Shown piece by piece: positions 1-9,285 of a DNA stretch of 64,000 nt. The stretch spans positions 37,637 through 101,636 of the forward strand of contig PLTD01000237.1 of NCBI GenBank assembly GCA_003165335.1, read 5' to 3'. The notes under the pieces are model-generated. The model had not been told where the DNA came from, did no database searches, and worked only from the letters and a program-made list of their open reading frames with translations. The stretch comes from Rhodospirillales bacterium. GTDB taxonomy: Bacteria > Pseudomonadota > Alphaproteobacteria > BOG-932 > Roseiterribacteraceae. A program made the translations under genes and the position numbers. Positions within the stretch are counted from its first letter, which is position 1. Every line of letters begins with the position of its first letter.

Positions 1-558
<558 letters not shown>

Positions 559-620
559 TCAAAGCGCCACTCCACCACGTATCGGCAGGAACAACTCGAT
601 CAATCCAGGCAGGTACAGGA

Positions 621-645
621 CGAATTCGCCAATAATGCGAATTCG
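621..645. repeat. 9-bp inverted repeat upstream of groEL
   Basis: Perfect arms CGAATTCGC and GCGAATTCG around a 7-base loop, between the small basic-protein gene and groEL. On the minus strand no T-run follows it, so a factor-independent terminator is unlikely. It could be an operator or an mRNA stem in the groEL leader. It is not the CIRCE/HrcA consensus. Confidence 0.5.
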
Positions 646-652
646 GAAATAT

Positions 653-763
653 CTACTTCTTATGCGGGGGAGTCAGAAACGAAGGTGCTGCAGGAGCAGA
701 TGCCTTTTTGTCTTTTTTGGGCTTTTTAACTTCCCGACTGCTTTTTTTCTGACTCTTGGCCAA
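653..763 (-). CDS. Small lysine-rich conserved hypothetical protein (36 aa, TTG start)
   Basis: A 36-residue, very basic product beginning MAKSQKKSSREVKKPKKDKK and ending TPPHKK. The only possible start is TTG (761-763), because an in-frame TGA lies four codons upstream; GGA with 7-nt spacing precedes it. I recognise the pattern MAKxQxxSxxExKKPKKxK as a family of tiny alphaproteobacterial proteins of unknown function; this is from memory of the family and was not searched. A consensus-like -10 (TATAAT, minus strand, 829-834) lies about 65 bases upstream. It sits directly upstream of groEL, where groES would be expected. The high lysine content suggests a nucleic-acid or ribosome partner, which is only a guess. 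Confidence 0.6.
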   Translation of the reverse strand: MAKSQKKSSREVKKPKKDKKASAPAAPSFLTPPHKK

Positions 764-880
764 GATATTTTCCGATCAAAAATTATTTATCAAATCAGGA
801 GGCTTTTAGATGGTGAATAGAGGCCATCATTATAAGGCCCGATTTGGCTCGATTTGACCGTGGGAGAAGAAAAATGCGCC

Positions 881-1048
881 TTATTGGATCGGCGCAGACA
901 CTCGCCGCTCTCGCTCTATGTCGATGGCCTCAAGCTGGGAGGCACAAGCCAAGCGTTGCTCGGGCTTTGCCAGCCGATTGAGTGCTACAATCCGATCGCG
1001 CAACCGATCCAGTTCGTCATCAGACAGCAAGGTAAGACCGGCGCTCAT
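881..1048 (-). CDS. Small hypothetical protein (55 aa)
   Basis: ORF from ATG (1046-1048) to TAA (881-883). The product begins MSAGLTLLSDDELDRLRDRI and is charged and probably helical (repeated D/E-L-D-R-L heptad-like spacing), with one Cys and no signal peptide or membrane segment. It follows the CoxE-like VWA gene by 67 nt on the same strand and could be its last operon member. Function is not recognised. Coding potential is judged from the acidic/basic residue balance and the lack of rare-looking stretches, so confidence is moderate. Confidence 0.45.
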   Translation of the reverse strand: MSAGLTLLSDDELDRLRDRIVALNRLAKPEQRLACASQLEAIDIERERRVSAPIQ

Positions 1049-1115
1049 TCAAGTTAGTTCTTCGGTTCGGCCAATAGTTAACTGCCCCGACTATAGGCGC
1101 CTATGCCCTGTTAAC

Positions 1116-2309
1116 CTAACGGCTCAAATATTTCATCGCCGCTTCCAGCCCGCCGATGGTCAGTGGGTGCATGCGGTCGGCGATGATGCGGCGGATGATG
1201 CCGGTGGATTGAGTATAGGACCAGGACCGTTCCGGCGTCGGGTTTAGCCAAACCACGCGCTCGAATGTCTCGGTGAGACGGGTCAGCCAAGCTTCCCCGG
1301 ACTCCGCATTCCAATGCTCCACGCTGCCGCCCGGCTGGATGATTTCGTAGGGGCTCATCGAGGCGTCGCCGACGATTACGACGCGATAGTCAGCGCCGTA
1401 AGTACGCAGCAACTCGTCGGTTCCAACCCGGTTGGTGTCGCGACGACGGTTGTCTTTCCACACGGATTCGTAAAGGCAGTTGTGAAAATAGAATTGCTCA
1501 AGATGCTTGAACTCGGATTTCGCAGCCGAAAACAGTTCCGCGCAAATCCGTACGTAATCGTCCATCGATCCGCCGATATCGAGCAGCAGCAGTACTTTCA
1601 CCGCATTGTGACGCTCGGCCTGGAGTTTCAGATCGAGCCAGCCGCCGTTATGCGCAGTCGATCGAACAGTCCCGGGCAGATCCAACTCGTCCTGCGCGCC
1701 GGTACGGGCAAATTTACGCAGGCGGCGCAGCACGACCTTGATGTTGCGGGTGCCGAGTTCGACGTCGTCGTCCAGGTTTCGGAACTCGCGCTTGTCCCAA
1801 ACCTTCACCGCGCGACGGTTTCGGCTTTCAGCCTGCCCGATCCGTATTCCCTCGGGGTTGAAGCCGTAAGCGCCAAAGGGTGAGGTTCCTGCTGTGCCGA
1901 TCCATTTCGATCCACCCTGATGCCGCCCTTGTTGCTCTTCGAGGCGCTTCTTCAGCGTCTCCATAATCTTGTCCCAGCCTCCAAGTGCCTCGATTTGCGC
2001 CTTTTCCTCGTCCGATAAAAGTTTCTCGGCCATCTTGCGCAGCCACTCTTCCGGCAGCGCTCGGGCCTCCACTTCCTCTGGCGTCTCGCCTTCTACGGGC
2101 AATGCGCCCCGGAAGACTTCGCCGAACACTCGGTCGAAACGATCCAGGTAGCGCTCGTCCTTCACCAAGGCCGCCCGGGCGATATAATAGAAATCATCGA
2201 CGCTCCACCCAGCCACTCGGGCATCGAGGGCTTCCATCAGCATCAGATATTCCTTGAGGCTGACCGGAACTTTGGCGGTGCGCAGGCCGAAAAACAGGCT
2301 TGGAAACAT
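1116..2309 (-). CDS. CoxE-like VWA domain protein
   Basis: A 397-aa soluble protein of the CoxE/YehP-like family with a C-terminal von Willebrand A domain. The metal-ion-dependent adhesion site is visible as DIGGSMDD starting at residue 244. The N-terminal half (LKEYLMLMEALDARV and the following helices) matches the usual CoxE-like architecture. Known members work with MoxR-type AAA+ ATPases as a chaperone pair that remodels or loads metal into target enzymes; no MoxR gene is in the window and none is adjacent. The stop codon is 67 nt upstream of the 55-aa ORF, and the start lies 3 nt after the stop of the epimerase gene, so it is probably co-transcribed with the polysaccharide genes. Family is confident, target unknown. 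Confidence 0.88.
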   Translation of the reverse strand: MFPSLFFGLRTAKVPVSLKEYLMLMEALDARVAGWSVDDFYYIARAALVKDERYLDRFDRVFGEVFRGALPVEGETPEEVEARALPEEWLRKMAEKLLSDEEKAQIEALGGWDKIMETLKKRLEEQQGRHQGGSKWIGTAGTSPFGAYGFNPEGIRIGQAESRNRRAVKVWDKREFRNLDDDVELGTRNIKVVLRRLRKFARTGAQDELDLPGTVRSTAHNGGWLDLKLQAERHNAVKVLLLLDIGGSMDDYVRICAELFSAAKSEFKHLEQFYFHNCLYESVWKDNRRRDTNRVGTDELLRTYGADYRVVIVGDASMSPYEIIQPGGSVEHWNAESGEAWLTRLTETFERVVWLNPTPERSWSYTQSTGIIRRIIADRMHPLTIGGLEAAMKYLSR

Positions 2310-2312
2310 GGT

Positions 2313-3251
2313 CTAGAGCGATCCTTTCGCCTGCTTATACCATGCGGCGACCTCTTTGAACGCGTCCTGCTGGGTTACGGGCGGCGTCCAGCCGGTGGCC
2401 GCGCGGAACGACTGACCGTTAATCGCCAAAGAACCCAGTAGACTGTCGGCGGTCTCCCTTCGGCCGACCATCGCGGCAGCTGCCCTCATCAGGGCCGGCG
2501 ACAATGAAACAAGTCGCGCGGGTTTTCCCAACGCCAGTCCCAACTCGCGGATCAGCGCAGGGGTGGAAATCGGTGGACCTTCGGTTACGTAGAAAGTCTT
2601 CTCCGCCGCACCGGTCGCGGTAAGTGCAATTGCGATTGCGCTCACTAGATTGTCGCGCGCGATCAGGCTGCGCCGATTTCGCACTGCACCGAACGGCAAC
2701 GGCACACCCAAATCGACAAGCCTCAACAAGGCGCGAAAATTCGCCTTCACGCCCGGCCCGTAGACCAAGGGCGGCCTCAAAACTACCGGCTCCATTCGGT
2801 TGGCAGTGTCCCAAAGGGCCTGTTCGCCCTCCAACTTAGATATGCCATAGGGCGTGCGGGGGTTGACCGGGTCGCTTTCCAGCAACGCATGCTCGTCCGT
2901 TGTATCCGCCGCCGCCTTAACCGAACTCAGCAGAACGAATCGCCTAACGCCCGCCGCGTCAGCCTGCTGCACCAAACGTCTGGTGCCGTCGACATTGACC
3001 TTACGGAACTGTGTAAGCGCGTCCCGCTCCCGAGCTGTGACATGAGCGCGCCCGGCAAGATGAACGACGCTGTCGATCCCGTCCAACGCCTGCACCCAAT
3101 CGGTTTGCGGCCCGATCTCGCCGACCGCGATCATGTTCTGTGCTGGATCGCCGCCCTCACGCACGGCCAGACGAACCTGGCGGCCCAAGGACCGCAGATG
3201 TGCGACCAGCCCGCGGCCGACAAAGCCCGTGGCGCCTGTAACAAGGATCAT
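2313..3251 (-). CDS. NAD-dependent epimerase/dehydratase (SDR, WcaG/WbpV-like)
   Basis: A 312-aa extended short-chain dehydrogenase acting on a nucleotide sugar. Rossmann motif GATGFVG at residues 6-12 and the catalytic YGISK (Y135, K139). Start chosen at the ATG ending at 3251, just before the Rossmann strand; an upstream in-frame start at 3281 would overlap the VOC gene by 17 bases. It is the last gene of a five-gene run that also contains a GT4 glycosyltransferase and a WecA/MraY-like transferase. Together these suggest synthesis of a lipid-linked sugar for O-antigen or exopolysaccharide. The exact sugar cannot be told from sequence; 4-epimerase, 4-ketoreductase and dehydratase are all possible. 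Confidence 0.88.
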   Translation of the reverse strand: MILVTGATGFVGRGLVAHLRSLGRQVRLAVREGGDPAQNMIAVGEIGPQTDWVQALDGIDSVVHLAGRAHVTARERDALTQFRKVNVDGTRRLVQQADAAGVRRFVLLSSVKAAADTTDEHALLESDPVNPRTPYGISKLEGEQALWDTANRMEPVVLRPPLVYGPGVKANFRALLRLVDLGVPLPFGAVRNRRSLIARDNLVSAIAIALTATGAAEKTFYVTEGPPISTPALIRELGLALGKPARLVSLSPALMRAAAAMVGRRETADSLLGSLAINGQSFRAATGWTPPVTQQDAFKEVAAWYKQAKGSL

Positions 3252-3264
3252 ATGATCCCAGGTA

Positions 3265-3726
3265 TCATTGCGATGGACCAACCTGCAGCATCTCGACCGT
3301 ATTCCCGTCAGGGTCGTGCGCGGTCACGACGACGGTCTGGTACTGCTTGATTTCGATGGGTGCTTCGACGCCCTTCTCACCCGCATCTGTCATCGCCTTC
3401 GCGATTTTTTTGGCATCTGGAACCTTGAGCATAATCCAGCCGCCGCCGGGGGCCAGTTTAATCACCTTGCCGCTGGGATCGTTGACCAATATGATATTCG
3501 ACCCCTGCCCGGGCGTCGGCCAATCTATCCCCTGCTCGGCCGCATTGTATTTAGCGCCCTGCTTCATCCCGAAATATTTGACGTAGAAATCGGTCGATCG
3601 TTGGAAATCGGTCACACCGATCTTGACCGACATAAGGGTAATCGGCGCTGCCGGTGCGTCCGCGGCTCCGGCAGATGCCATCGACCCCATCAGCGCTACC
3701 ATGGTTGATGCCATCAATCTGATCAT
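3265..3726 (-). CDS. Secreted VOC (glyoxalase-like) family protein
   Basis: A 153-aa protein with a cleavable signal peptide (MIRLMASTMVALMGSMASAG, AxA-type site near residue 22) followed by one vicinal-oxygen-chelate fold (VKIGVTDFQRSTDFYVKYFG near the start, DPDGNTVEMLQ at the end). The C-terminal Glu of the VOC metal set is present in NTVEML. A GAGGAAATGA ribosome site precedes the ATG. Periplasmic VOC proteins of this kind have no settled function. It is odd to find one between two polysaccharide genes; it may be a passenger or may act on a carbohydrate. Enzymatic activity is not proven by the motifs. Confidence 0.8.
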   Translation of the reverse strand: MIRLMASTMVALMGSMASAGAADAPAAPITLMSVKIGVTDFQRSTDFYVKYFGMKQGAKYNAAEQGIDWPTPGQGSNIILVNDPSGKVIKLAPGGGWIMLKVPDAKKIAKAMTDAGEKGVEAPIEIKQYQTVVVTAHDPDGNTVEMLQVGPSQ

Positions 3727-3769
3727 TTCATTTCCTCCCCGTTAGCTGTCCATTTACCCCCGCGGACGA

Positions 3770-4786
3770 TTACACCAAATCCGCAACCGGTGGCCGTGCC
3801 ATCCATCTCAACAACAGTACCACAAGACCGATCGCCGGCAGGAGCATCCACCATCCCCATATTTCGGCGAGCCAGGCAAATATCGCGAGCGCCAACTGCA
3901 CCAAAACTGCCGTCTTGGCGGTATGCCCGTGACTTCGTCCCGATTGTATCGAGCGTTGATAATAGTGCTCGCGGTGAGCCTGCCAGACGCGCTCACCGCG
4001 CCTCGCTCGCTTTAGCAACGTGATCGTCGCGTCAGCCAGATAGTAGAGCGGGATGATAAGTGCGGGTATTTGACCACCGTCCATCGCCAGACGGATCAGC
4101 CCATAGCCCAGCAGATAGCCGATCGGCACACTGCCGATATCTCCGAGGAAAATTTTCGCTGGGTGCCAATTCCAAAACAGAAATCCCACCGCCACAGCAA
4201 TAATCATCGCACCGCGAAATGCCTCGAGTTGACTTGGGCCATGTCGCAGCGACACCAGCATGAGCCCAAACCCCATCGCCGCCGCGCTCCCGCCCGCAAG
4301 CCCGTCGATTCCATCCATGAAGTTGAAAAGATTGACAAACCACAGCCAGATTACGGTGGCCACAAGTCGATCCAACGGCAAAGGCAAAATGCCACCGGAA
4401 ATCGACAGATCATGCGGCAGAAATGCCATTACCGCCCCGACGGCAATAATTTGAGCGATAATACGGGGGCCGGGACCCAACCCCTTACGGTCGTCGATCC
4501 ATGAAATAGCCATAAGCGTGACGACGCCCCCGATCAGGAGAATCTCAAGCGGATCGTGCAGCCGCCCGGTGCGCCAAGTCGCCCATCCCCAGAACGGGAG
4601 CAAGGCGAGCATCACGCCCCAACCGCCGCCTCGCGGGGTCGGTATTGTGTGGCTGCTGCGTTCGTTCGGAAGATCCATGATCGAACGACGGCGCAAAATG
4701 CTGTGCGTGATCCCGGTTAGGGCTGCGCTCAGCAGCATAGCCGGCAGAAAAATCAACGCTGTGTGGGACAAGAAATAATTGATCAC
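3770..4786 (-). CDS. WecA/MraY-family polyprenyl-phosphate phosphosugar transferase
   Basis: A 338-aa integral membrane enzyme with about 10-11 hydrophobic segments. It transfers a sugar-1-phosphate from a UDP-sugar to undecaprenyl phosphate, the first membrane step of O-antigen or exopolysaccharide assembly. Family marks seen: LPNERSSHTIPTPRGGG near residue 40, DDRKGLGP in the first cytoplasmic loop, NFMDGIDG (Mg-binding aspartates) and an HREHYYQR loop near the end, all typical of the WbpL/WecA branch. The start is a GTG overlapping the stop of the glycosyltransferase gene by 4 nt, pointing to translational coupling. The sugar specificity is not readable. Confidence 0.92.
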   Translation of the reverse strand: MINYFLSHTALIFLPAMLLSAALTGITHSILRRRSIMDLPNERSSHTIPTPRGGGWGVMLALLPFWGWATWRTGRLHDPLEILLIGGVVTLMAISWIDDRKGLGPGPRIIAQIIAVGAVMAFLPHDLSISGGILPLPLDRLVATVIWLWFVNLFNFMDGIDGLAGGSAAAMGFGLMLVSLRHGPSQLEAFRGAMIIAVAVGFLFWNWHPAKIFLGDIGSVPIGYLLGYGLIRLAMDGGQIPALIIPLYYLADATITLLKRARRGERVWQAHREHYYQRSIQSGRSHGHTAKTAVLVQLALAIFAWLAEIWGWWMLLPAIGLVVLLLRWMARPPVADLV

Positions 4787-5985
4787 AGGGTTCGGTTCGG
4801 TTTGACCATCAATAATTCGCGGTAGACCGCTACCGTCTCGCGGCCCACAGTGACCGCGTCAAGCCCGTCGGTGACCCTTTTCCTGGCGGCTCGTCCGCAA
4901 CGAAGGCGAAATTCACCGTCAATGACCATACGCTCCAACGCATTGGCCAAGCGTTCGGGATCGCCTGGCGGCACCAGCAACCCGGTATCGTTCGCAACGA
5001 CGATCTCTCTGCATCCAGGGACATCGGTTGCAACCAATGGACGTCCGCATGCAGCGGCCTCCATCAGTGTCATCGGTATTCCCTCGCCGCCGAGACTCGC
5101 CAATACGGCGACATGCGCACGGCCCCAGACCTGCCGAATGTCGGTAACATGTCCTAACCAATGTATTCCGGGTTCGTCTCCCCAAGCCTTCAGTTCCGCC
5201 TCGGTGATCGCAGCGGGATTCTCCGGGTCGGATGCGCCGGCCAATAGCAACTGCGCGCTTGATCCCCGGGACCGCAAGATCCGGAAGGCAGCAACGACAT
5301 CGGCGACGCCTTTAATCCGGAGCATGCGGGTGGCACAGGCAATAACGACCGGATCGTCTGTAGGTTCAGGCAATATCTCGTAATGGCCGACATCGACGCC
5401 TGAGCCTTTGATCAGCACTATCCGATGTTCCGGCACAACGCGCATGTTCCGCAAGGTTGTCGCATCGTCGGGGTTTTCGACCAAAAAACGGACATTCGAG
5501 CGCGATGCGATATTTCGCAGCACCGGTATCAATAGCGTACGCAGAATCCTTGCCTTGACCGTTTCGGCAGCGAACAGAAATCCCAGGCCGGTCAAAGCGT
5601 TGACGATACGGGTAACACCTGAAATTCGCGCGGCAATCGAGCCGACGAGAATTGGTTTTTGGGAAACGTGATGAACGATCGAGGGACGTTCGCGCCGGTA
5701 TAAGCGCGCAATCTCCAGAATGGAGGCGACACCAGCGATCGGATTGATGCTTCCTCGTCGCCAGCTGAGTGGATAAAGGGCAAACCCCTCCCCCCTGATC
5801 AGTTCGGCGTGAGCGTTCACGCGCGTTGCAACCGACACCTGAAATCCGGCCGCGCGCGCCGCCCGAGCCTGAGGCAATCGGTGCGCCCAGAAGTACCAAT
5901 CCTCGGTAACCAGGAACATCAGCTTTGGAGTCCGCCCCGAAGGCGCCGACAGCGCTTGTTCCGACGTCGGGCTAGCCAATGCCAT
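4783..5985 (-). CDS. GT4-family glycosyltransferase
   Basis: A 400-aa cytoplasmic or membrane-associated glycosyltransferase of the GT-B fold. The C-terminal half carries the family-4 pattern: GEGIPMTLMEAAACGRPLVA with the E-x7-E donor-sugar site, then DVPGCREIV and GLLVPPGDPERLANAL. The N-terminal domain (LMFLVTEDWYFWAHRLPQAR) resembles the glyco_trans_4-like domain of enzymes that act next to WbpL-type transferases. It overlaps the epimerase upstream by 14 bases and the WecA-like gene downstream by 4, so the three genes form one translational unit. It probably adds the second sugar to the lipid carrier. Confidence 0.9.
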   Translation of the reverse strand: MALASPTSEQALSAPSGRTPKLMFLVTEDWYFWAHRLPQARAARAAGFQVSVATRVNAHAELIRGEGFALYPLSWRRGSINPIAGVASILEIARLYRRERPSIVHHVSQKPILVGSIAARISGVTRIVNALTGLGFLFAAETVKARILRTLLIPVLRNIASRSNVRFLVENPDDATTLRNMRVVPEHRIVLIKGSGVDVGHYEILPEPTDDPVVIACATRMLRIKGVADVVAAFRILRSRGSSAQLLLAGASDPENPAAITEAELKAWGDEPGIHWLGHVTDIRQVWGRAHVAVLASLGGEGIPMTLMEAAACGRPLVATDVPGCREIVVANDTGLLVPPGDPERLANALERMVIDGEFRLRCGRAARKRVTDGLDAVTVGRETVAVYRELLMVKPNRTL

Positions 5986-6946
5986 GATACGCTTTGTACC
6001 ACTTCACGAAGCGTGGAATTCCTTCGTCGATGCCGATCTTAGGCTCAAATCCGAGATCCCGGCGGCTGTCTTCTATATCGGCGGCGGTTGCCTTCACATC
6101 CCCCGGTTGCATCGGCTTGAAGTGCAGCATCGCCTTACAACCGAGAGCCTGTTCGATAACCTTGATAAAGCGCAGCACCGGTTCGGGCTTATTATTGCCC
6201 AAGTTATAGAGACGATGCCGGTGTGTCGGATCAGCCGGCTGGTCCAGGGCGGCGAGAATTCCCTGTACGGCGTCGTCAATATAGGTGAAATCCCGTTCGA
6301 GTTTTCCCTCGTTGAAAACCGGAATTGCCTCACCGGCTAGGATCGCAGCGGTAAAGCTGTAATAGGCCATATCGGGCCTGCCCCAGGGTCCATAAAGTGT
6401 GAAGAAACGAAGTCCGGTTGAGGGCAGGCAGTACATTGCGGCATAGCTTTCGGCCAGTAACTCTCCTCCGCGTTTGGTCGCTGCATAAAGCGAGACCGGA
6501 TGATCCACTCGGTCGGCGACGGAAAAGGGAAATTTGTCATTGCCGCCATAGACCGACGATGAACTGGCATAGACCAGAGGCGGTATCGGATTGAGACCGC
6601 GCACGGTCTCAAAGATTGCCACCTGACCTAGAACATTCGCGTGGATATAGGCGTATGGATTTATGAGAGAGTAGCGCACACCCGCCTGGGCGGCGAGGTG
6701 GATGACGCCGGTTACTTGGCCGGACGAAGCAAAAATTGCCGACAGCCGATCCGGGTCGGCGATATCGGCACGATGGAAGGTGAATCCTTTCGCTTCGGCC
6801 AAGCGGGCCAGGCGCGCCTCTTTCAGCCTTACGTCATAATAATCATTCACATTGTCGATCCCGACGACGTGCTCGCCGCGCGCCAAAAGCGCACTGGCAA
6901 CATGGAAGCCGACAAATCCGGCAGCGCCGGTTACAACGACTGTCAT
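5972..6946 (-). CDS. UDP-glucuronate 4-epimerase-family SDR
   Basis: A 324-aa extended SDR that likely interconverts UDP-glucuronate and UDP-galacturonate or a related sugar nucleotide. Rossmann GAAGFVG at residues 7-13, the sugar-binding signature DNVNDYYD at 31-38 that is typical of UDP-glucuronate 4-epimerases, SSSSVYG near 128-134, and catalytic YAATK (Y154, K158). Start chosen at the ATG ending 6946 with GGGGGTG upstream; an in-frame start at 7009 would add 21 residues without homology. It is the first gene of the polysaccharide operon and overlaps the glycosyltransferase by 14 bases. Confidence 0.9.
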   Translation of the reverse strand: MTVVVTGAAGFVGFHVASALLARGEHVVGIDNVNDYYDVRLKEARLARLAEAKGFTFHRADIADPDRLSAIFASSGQVTGVIHLAAQAGVRYSLINPYAYIHANVLGQVAIFETVRGLNPIPPLVYASSSSVYGGNDKFPFSVADRVDHPVSLYAATKRGGELLAESYAAMYCLPSTGLRFFTLYGPWGRPDMAYYSFTAAILAGEAIPVFNEGKLERDFTYIDDAVQGILAALDQPADPTHRHRLYNLGNNKPEPVLRFIKVIEQALGCKAMLHFKPMQPGDVKATAADIEDSRRDLGFEPKIGIDEGIPRFVKWYKAYHGIG

Positions 6947-6956
6947 TAAAGGCACC

Positions 6957-6979
6957 CCCGGACGCACGAGCCGTCCGGG
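6957..6979. terminator. GC-rich hairpin between fadL and the epimerase gene
   Basis: Perfect 8-bp arms CCCGGACG / CGTCCGGG with a 7-nt loop, about 70 nt past the fadL stop and touching the Shine-Dalgarno region of the next gene. No clear T-run follows, so it may slow transcription or mask the ribosome site rather than act as a strong terminator. Confidence 0.4.
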
Positions 6980-7048
6980 TCTATTAGGTGCTGAGACCGG
7001 CCCCGGCAAGGTCGCGCATGGCCGACCCTAAAAACAGCCGACCAGCGA

Positions 7049-8380
7049 CTAGAACTTATAGGTCAACCCGACTGTCAAAATGTCGAGCGAAACACTCGAT
7101 TGTGCTTTGATATTACTGGTCGTTTCGATGGCCGGTATCGTTGTGAAGAACGAGCGAGTGATGTTGATGTTGCTGTCCGTCACAAAGATATGGGCATAGC
7201 TGCCGTCGATCCCGATGTGATCGCTAAAGGCATAGTGGAAACCGGTCGACAGCCAAATGCGATCCCCGTCCGGTACACGCGTGTCGCGGAACGCGTCCAC
7301 AGTAGGTGTCTGGTCATATTTGGTGCCCGCCCGTATCTTCCACTGATCATTCAACTGATATTCGGCTCCGAGCGCGAATGAATAGGTGTCTCGGTAATTC
7401 TCAGGAGTAATCAAATCGCCGATTGCCGCAGAAGTCGTGTGAATGTCGATTTGCTTGAAGTTGCTCCACGTATAGAAATCAAACTCGCCCAAAATTGTTA
7501 ACTGCGGCGTTATACGCTGCGAGATGCCGGCCTGAATGATGTCCGGCTCGTTCAGCGCGGCAGTACCGGTGACCTGCGTGTCGGCAGAGGCCAGAATTCC
7601 GGTCAGATTGGCGATCGTTAGCGATCCACGAATATTATGCGTAATTCCATAGCGATAGCTCAGTCCGATCTTGGTATCGGGCGTCGGCATGATGAGTAAA
7701 CCGCCGTTGAATCCAGTCGACCAGGTGTGCCCGGTCAAGGTCAGGCGCCCGTCAGTAGCAATCGAGGGGCCTCCCAGCGCGAATGCGTCAGGTACGGCTG
7801 AACGGAGCTTAACGTAAGCATATTGCTCGTCCAGGCCGAGACCGATCGATAACCAATCGTTCAATTTCACGGCAATTGTCGGCGCGATATCGATGGTTGC
7901 GATATAGCTGTCGATCGAATCGTACCGAGCGAAACTATTTTGGTCGAACTTGGACGCAAAACCGAAGGGCGCGCTGAGCCCCAACCCTAGCCAGACAGGC
8001 GCATCGGGAAGCTGCGCGCTGACATAAAAATCGGGAATCGGGGTAGAGGAGCCAGGGTTGCCGCCGTTGCCGCCGCCGGGAGTCGAACTCGGCGAAACCG
8101 GCGAGTGGTCGACGGTTCCCAGGTCGGTTAATCCGGCGCTCGGAACGATCAAATCGATTCCGCTGTCCAGCTGGATGCCGGGCAGTTGAGTCATGCCCGC
8201 CGGGTTGAAATAGATAGTACTGGCATCATCGGCCGCGGCGACATTTCCGGCCTGTGCCCGGCCGACACCTGCGGCAGATTGCTCCTGAATATAAAATCCG
8301 GCTGCCGACGCTAAACCTGATGCTGTCCACGCTGACAATGCTATGACCGCGCCAAAACTGCGATTTGATCGCGAATTCAT
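7049..8380 (-). CDS. OmpP1/FadL-family outer membrane transporter
   Basis: A 443-aa beta-barrel that carries hydrophobic compounds (long-chain fatty acids, aromatic or alkane substrates) across the outer membrane. Signal peptide at residues 1-26 (ending SGLASA), then the N-terminal hatch signature AGFYIQEQSAAGVGRAQAGN and the conserved NPAG in IYFNPAGMTQLPG, which marks the family. The barrel ends in an aromatic residue (TYKF), as expected for Bam-dependent assembly. It is divergent from the rubrerythrin operon, and the 398-nt gap between them holds an inverted repeat. A FadL porin fits an organism that takes up hydrophobic carbon sources. Confidence 0.93.
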   Translation of the reverse strand: MNSRSNRSFGAVIALSAWTASGLASAAGFYIQEQSAAGVGRAQAGNVAAADDASTIYFNPAGMTQLPGIQLDSGIDLIVPSAGLTDLGTVDHSPVSPSSTPGGGNGGNPGSSTPIPDFYVSAQLPDAPVWLGLGLSAPFGFASKFDQNSFARYDSIDSYIATIDIAPTIAVKLNDWLSIGLGLDEQYAYVKLRSAVPDAFALGGPSIATDGRLTLTGHTWSTGFNGGLLIMPTPDTKIGLSYRYGITHNIRGSLTIANLTGILASADTQVTGTAALNEPDIIQAGISQRITPQLTILGEFDFYTWSNFKQIDIHTTSAAIGDLITPENYRDTYSFALGAEYQLNDQWKIRAGTKYDQTPTVDAFRDTRVPDGDRIWLSTGFHYAFSDHIGIDGSYAHIFVTDSNINITRSFFTTIPAIETTSNIKAQSSVSLDILTVGLTYKF

Positions 8381-8527
8381 TTACCGTTCTCCTTCATTCA
8401 AGACTTCGGCAAGCCTCAAACCTGCTCTTAGTCCTGTAAAAACTCGCAAATCTTATTGCGGTGCACAAAAAAACAGGTAAATCCTGCTTTCCTACTTAGC
8501 TAAGCTTCTTAACTCTAAATTCGCATT

Positions 8528-8547
8528 CAGCAAAATTGATTTTGCTG
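8528..8547. promoter_or_regulatory. Inverted repeat in the fadL-rubrerythrin divergent promoter region
   Basis: Perfect arms CAGCAAAA / TTTTGCTG separated by TTGA. The gap 8381-8778 has no gene and is AT-rich. It also holds a 10-bp palindrome CTTAGCTAAG at 8495-8504. Either could be a regulator operator for one or both divergent genes. No regulator gene is next to them. Confidence 0.45.
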
Positions 8548-8778
8548 CTGTTTACTAAAGTACAACCTGTATTGGGAGAGTGGCACTAATATCGCCCAAT
8601 AACATTTCGACGCAGGTTCCGCAGCGTACGAACTCACATGCTATAATGCTTTCGCTGCACCCAAACCAGATTTAGATTAATTCTAAAGAGTGTTGCTTTA
8701 GCCAAGACGGCCGCAGTAAGATGACTGCGATACAACCACCGGCAGACGGTACAACCGTCTGCCTTGACGGAGGATACC

Positions 8779-9201
8779 ATGACCGCCCTGAAAGATTCGA
8801 AGACCCTCGAAAACCTGAAGGAAGCCTTTGCGGGCGAAAGCCAGGCAAACCGGCGCTATCTTTACTTCGCACAGAAGGCCGACGTCGAAGGCTATAATGA
8901 TGTCGCCGCCGTCTTCCGCTCAACCGCCGAGGGCGAGACCGGACACGCCCACGGCCATCTCGAATTCCTCGAAGAAGTCGGCGATCCGGCAACAGGTAAA
9001 CCGATTGGCTCGACCGACAAGAATTTGGTCGCATCGGTAGCGGGCGAAACTCACGAATACACCGACATGTATCCGGGCATGGCTCGTACGGCTCGCGAAG
9101 AAGGCTTTGACGAAATCGCCGATTGGTTCGAGACGCTTGCCAAAGCTGAACGCTCTCACGCTGGTCGTTTCCAGAAGGCGCTCGACAACCTCAACGCCTA
9201 A
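8779..9201 (+). CDS. Rubrerythrin (single ferritin-like domain)
   Basis: A 140-aa di-iron protein that reduces peroxide. It consists only of the four-helix ferritin-like domain; the C-terminal rubredoxin domain of classical rubrerythrin is absent. Metal ligands lie in [16 protein letters not shown] (first Glu), [13 protein letters not shown] (E-x-x-H) and [14 protein letters not shown] (E-x-x-H). The ATG at 8779 is preceded by GGAGG with 5-nt spacing, so the longer TTG reading frame starting at 8764 is rejected. It heads an operon with a CCG-domain Fe-S protein and a DUF3501 protein, a trio that recurs in aerobic alphaproteobacteria and actinobacteria. Confidence 0.93.
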   Translation: MTALKDSKTLENLKEAFAGESQANRRYLYFAQKADVEGYNDVAAVFRSTAEGETGHAHGHLEFLEEVGDPATGKPIGSTDKNLVASVAGETHEYTDMYPGMARTAREEGFDEIADWFETLAKAERSHAGRFQKALDNLNA

Positions 9202-9233
9202 ACATTCAAGGTTATTTCATAGTCAAGCTAATG

Positions 9234-9257
9234 ACCGGCGGCCTTCGGGTCGCCGGT
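9234..9257 (+). terminator. Hairpin with T-rich tail after rubrerythrin
   Basis: Arms ACCGGCG / CGCCGGT with a 10-nt loop followed by TTTCTTCTTAATTT. It looks like a factor-independent terminator or an attenuator that lets rubrerythrin be made in excess over the downstream Fe-S and DUF3501 genes. Confidence 0.6.
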
Positions 9258-9285
9258 TTCTTCTTCTTAATTTGAGGGGCTCGAT

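Noticed and set aside
1314..1883. 189-aa plus-strand ORF opposite the VWA gene
   Set aside because: Shadow of the CoxE-like protein, which has a complete MIDAS motif on the other strand.
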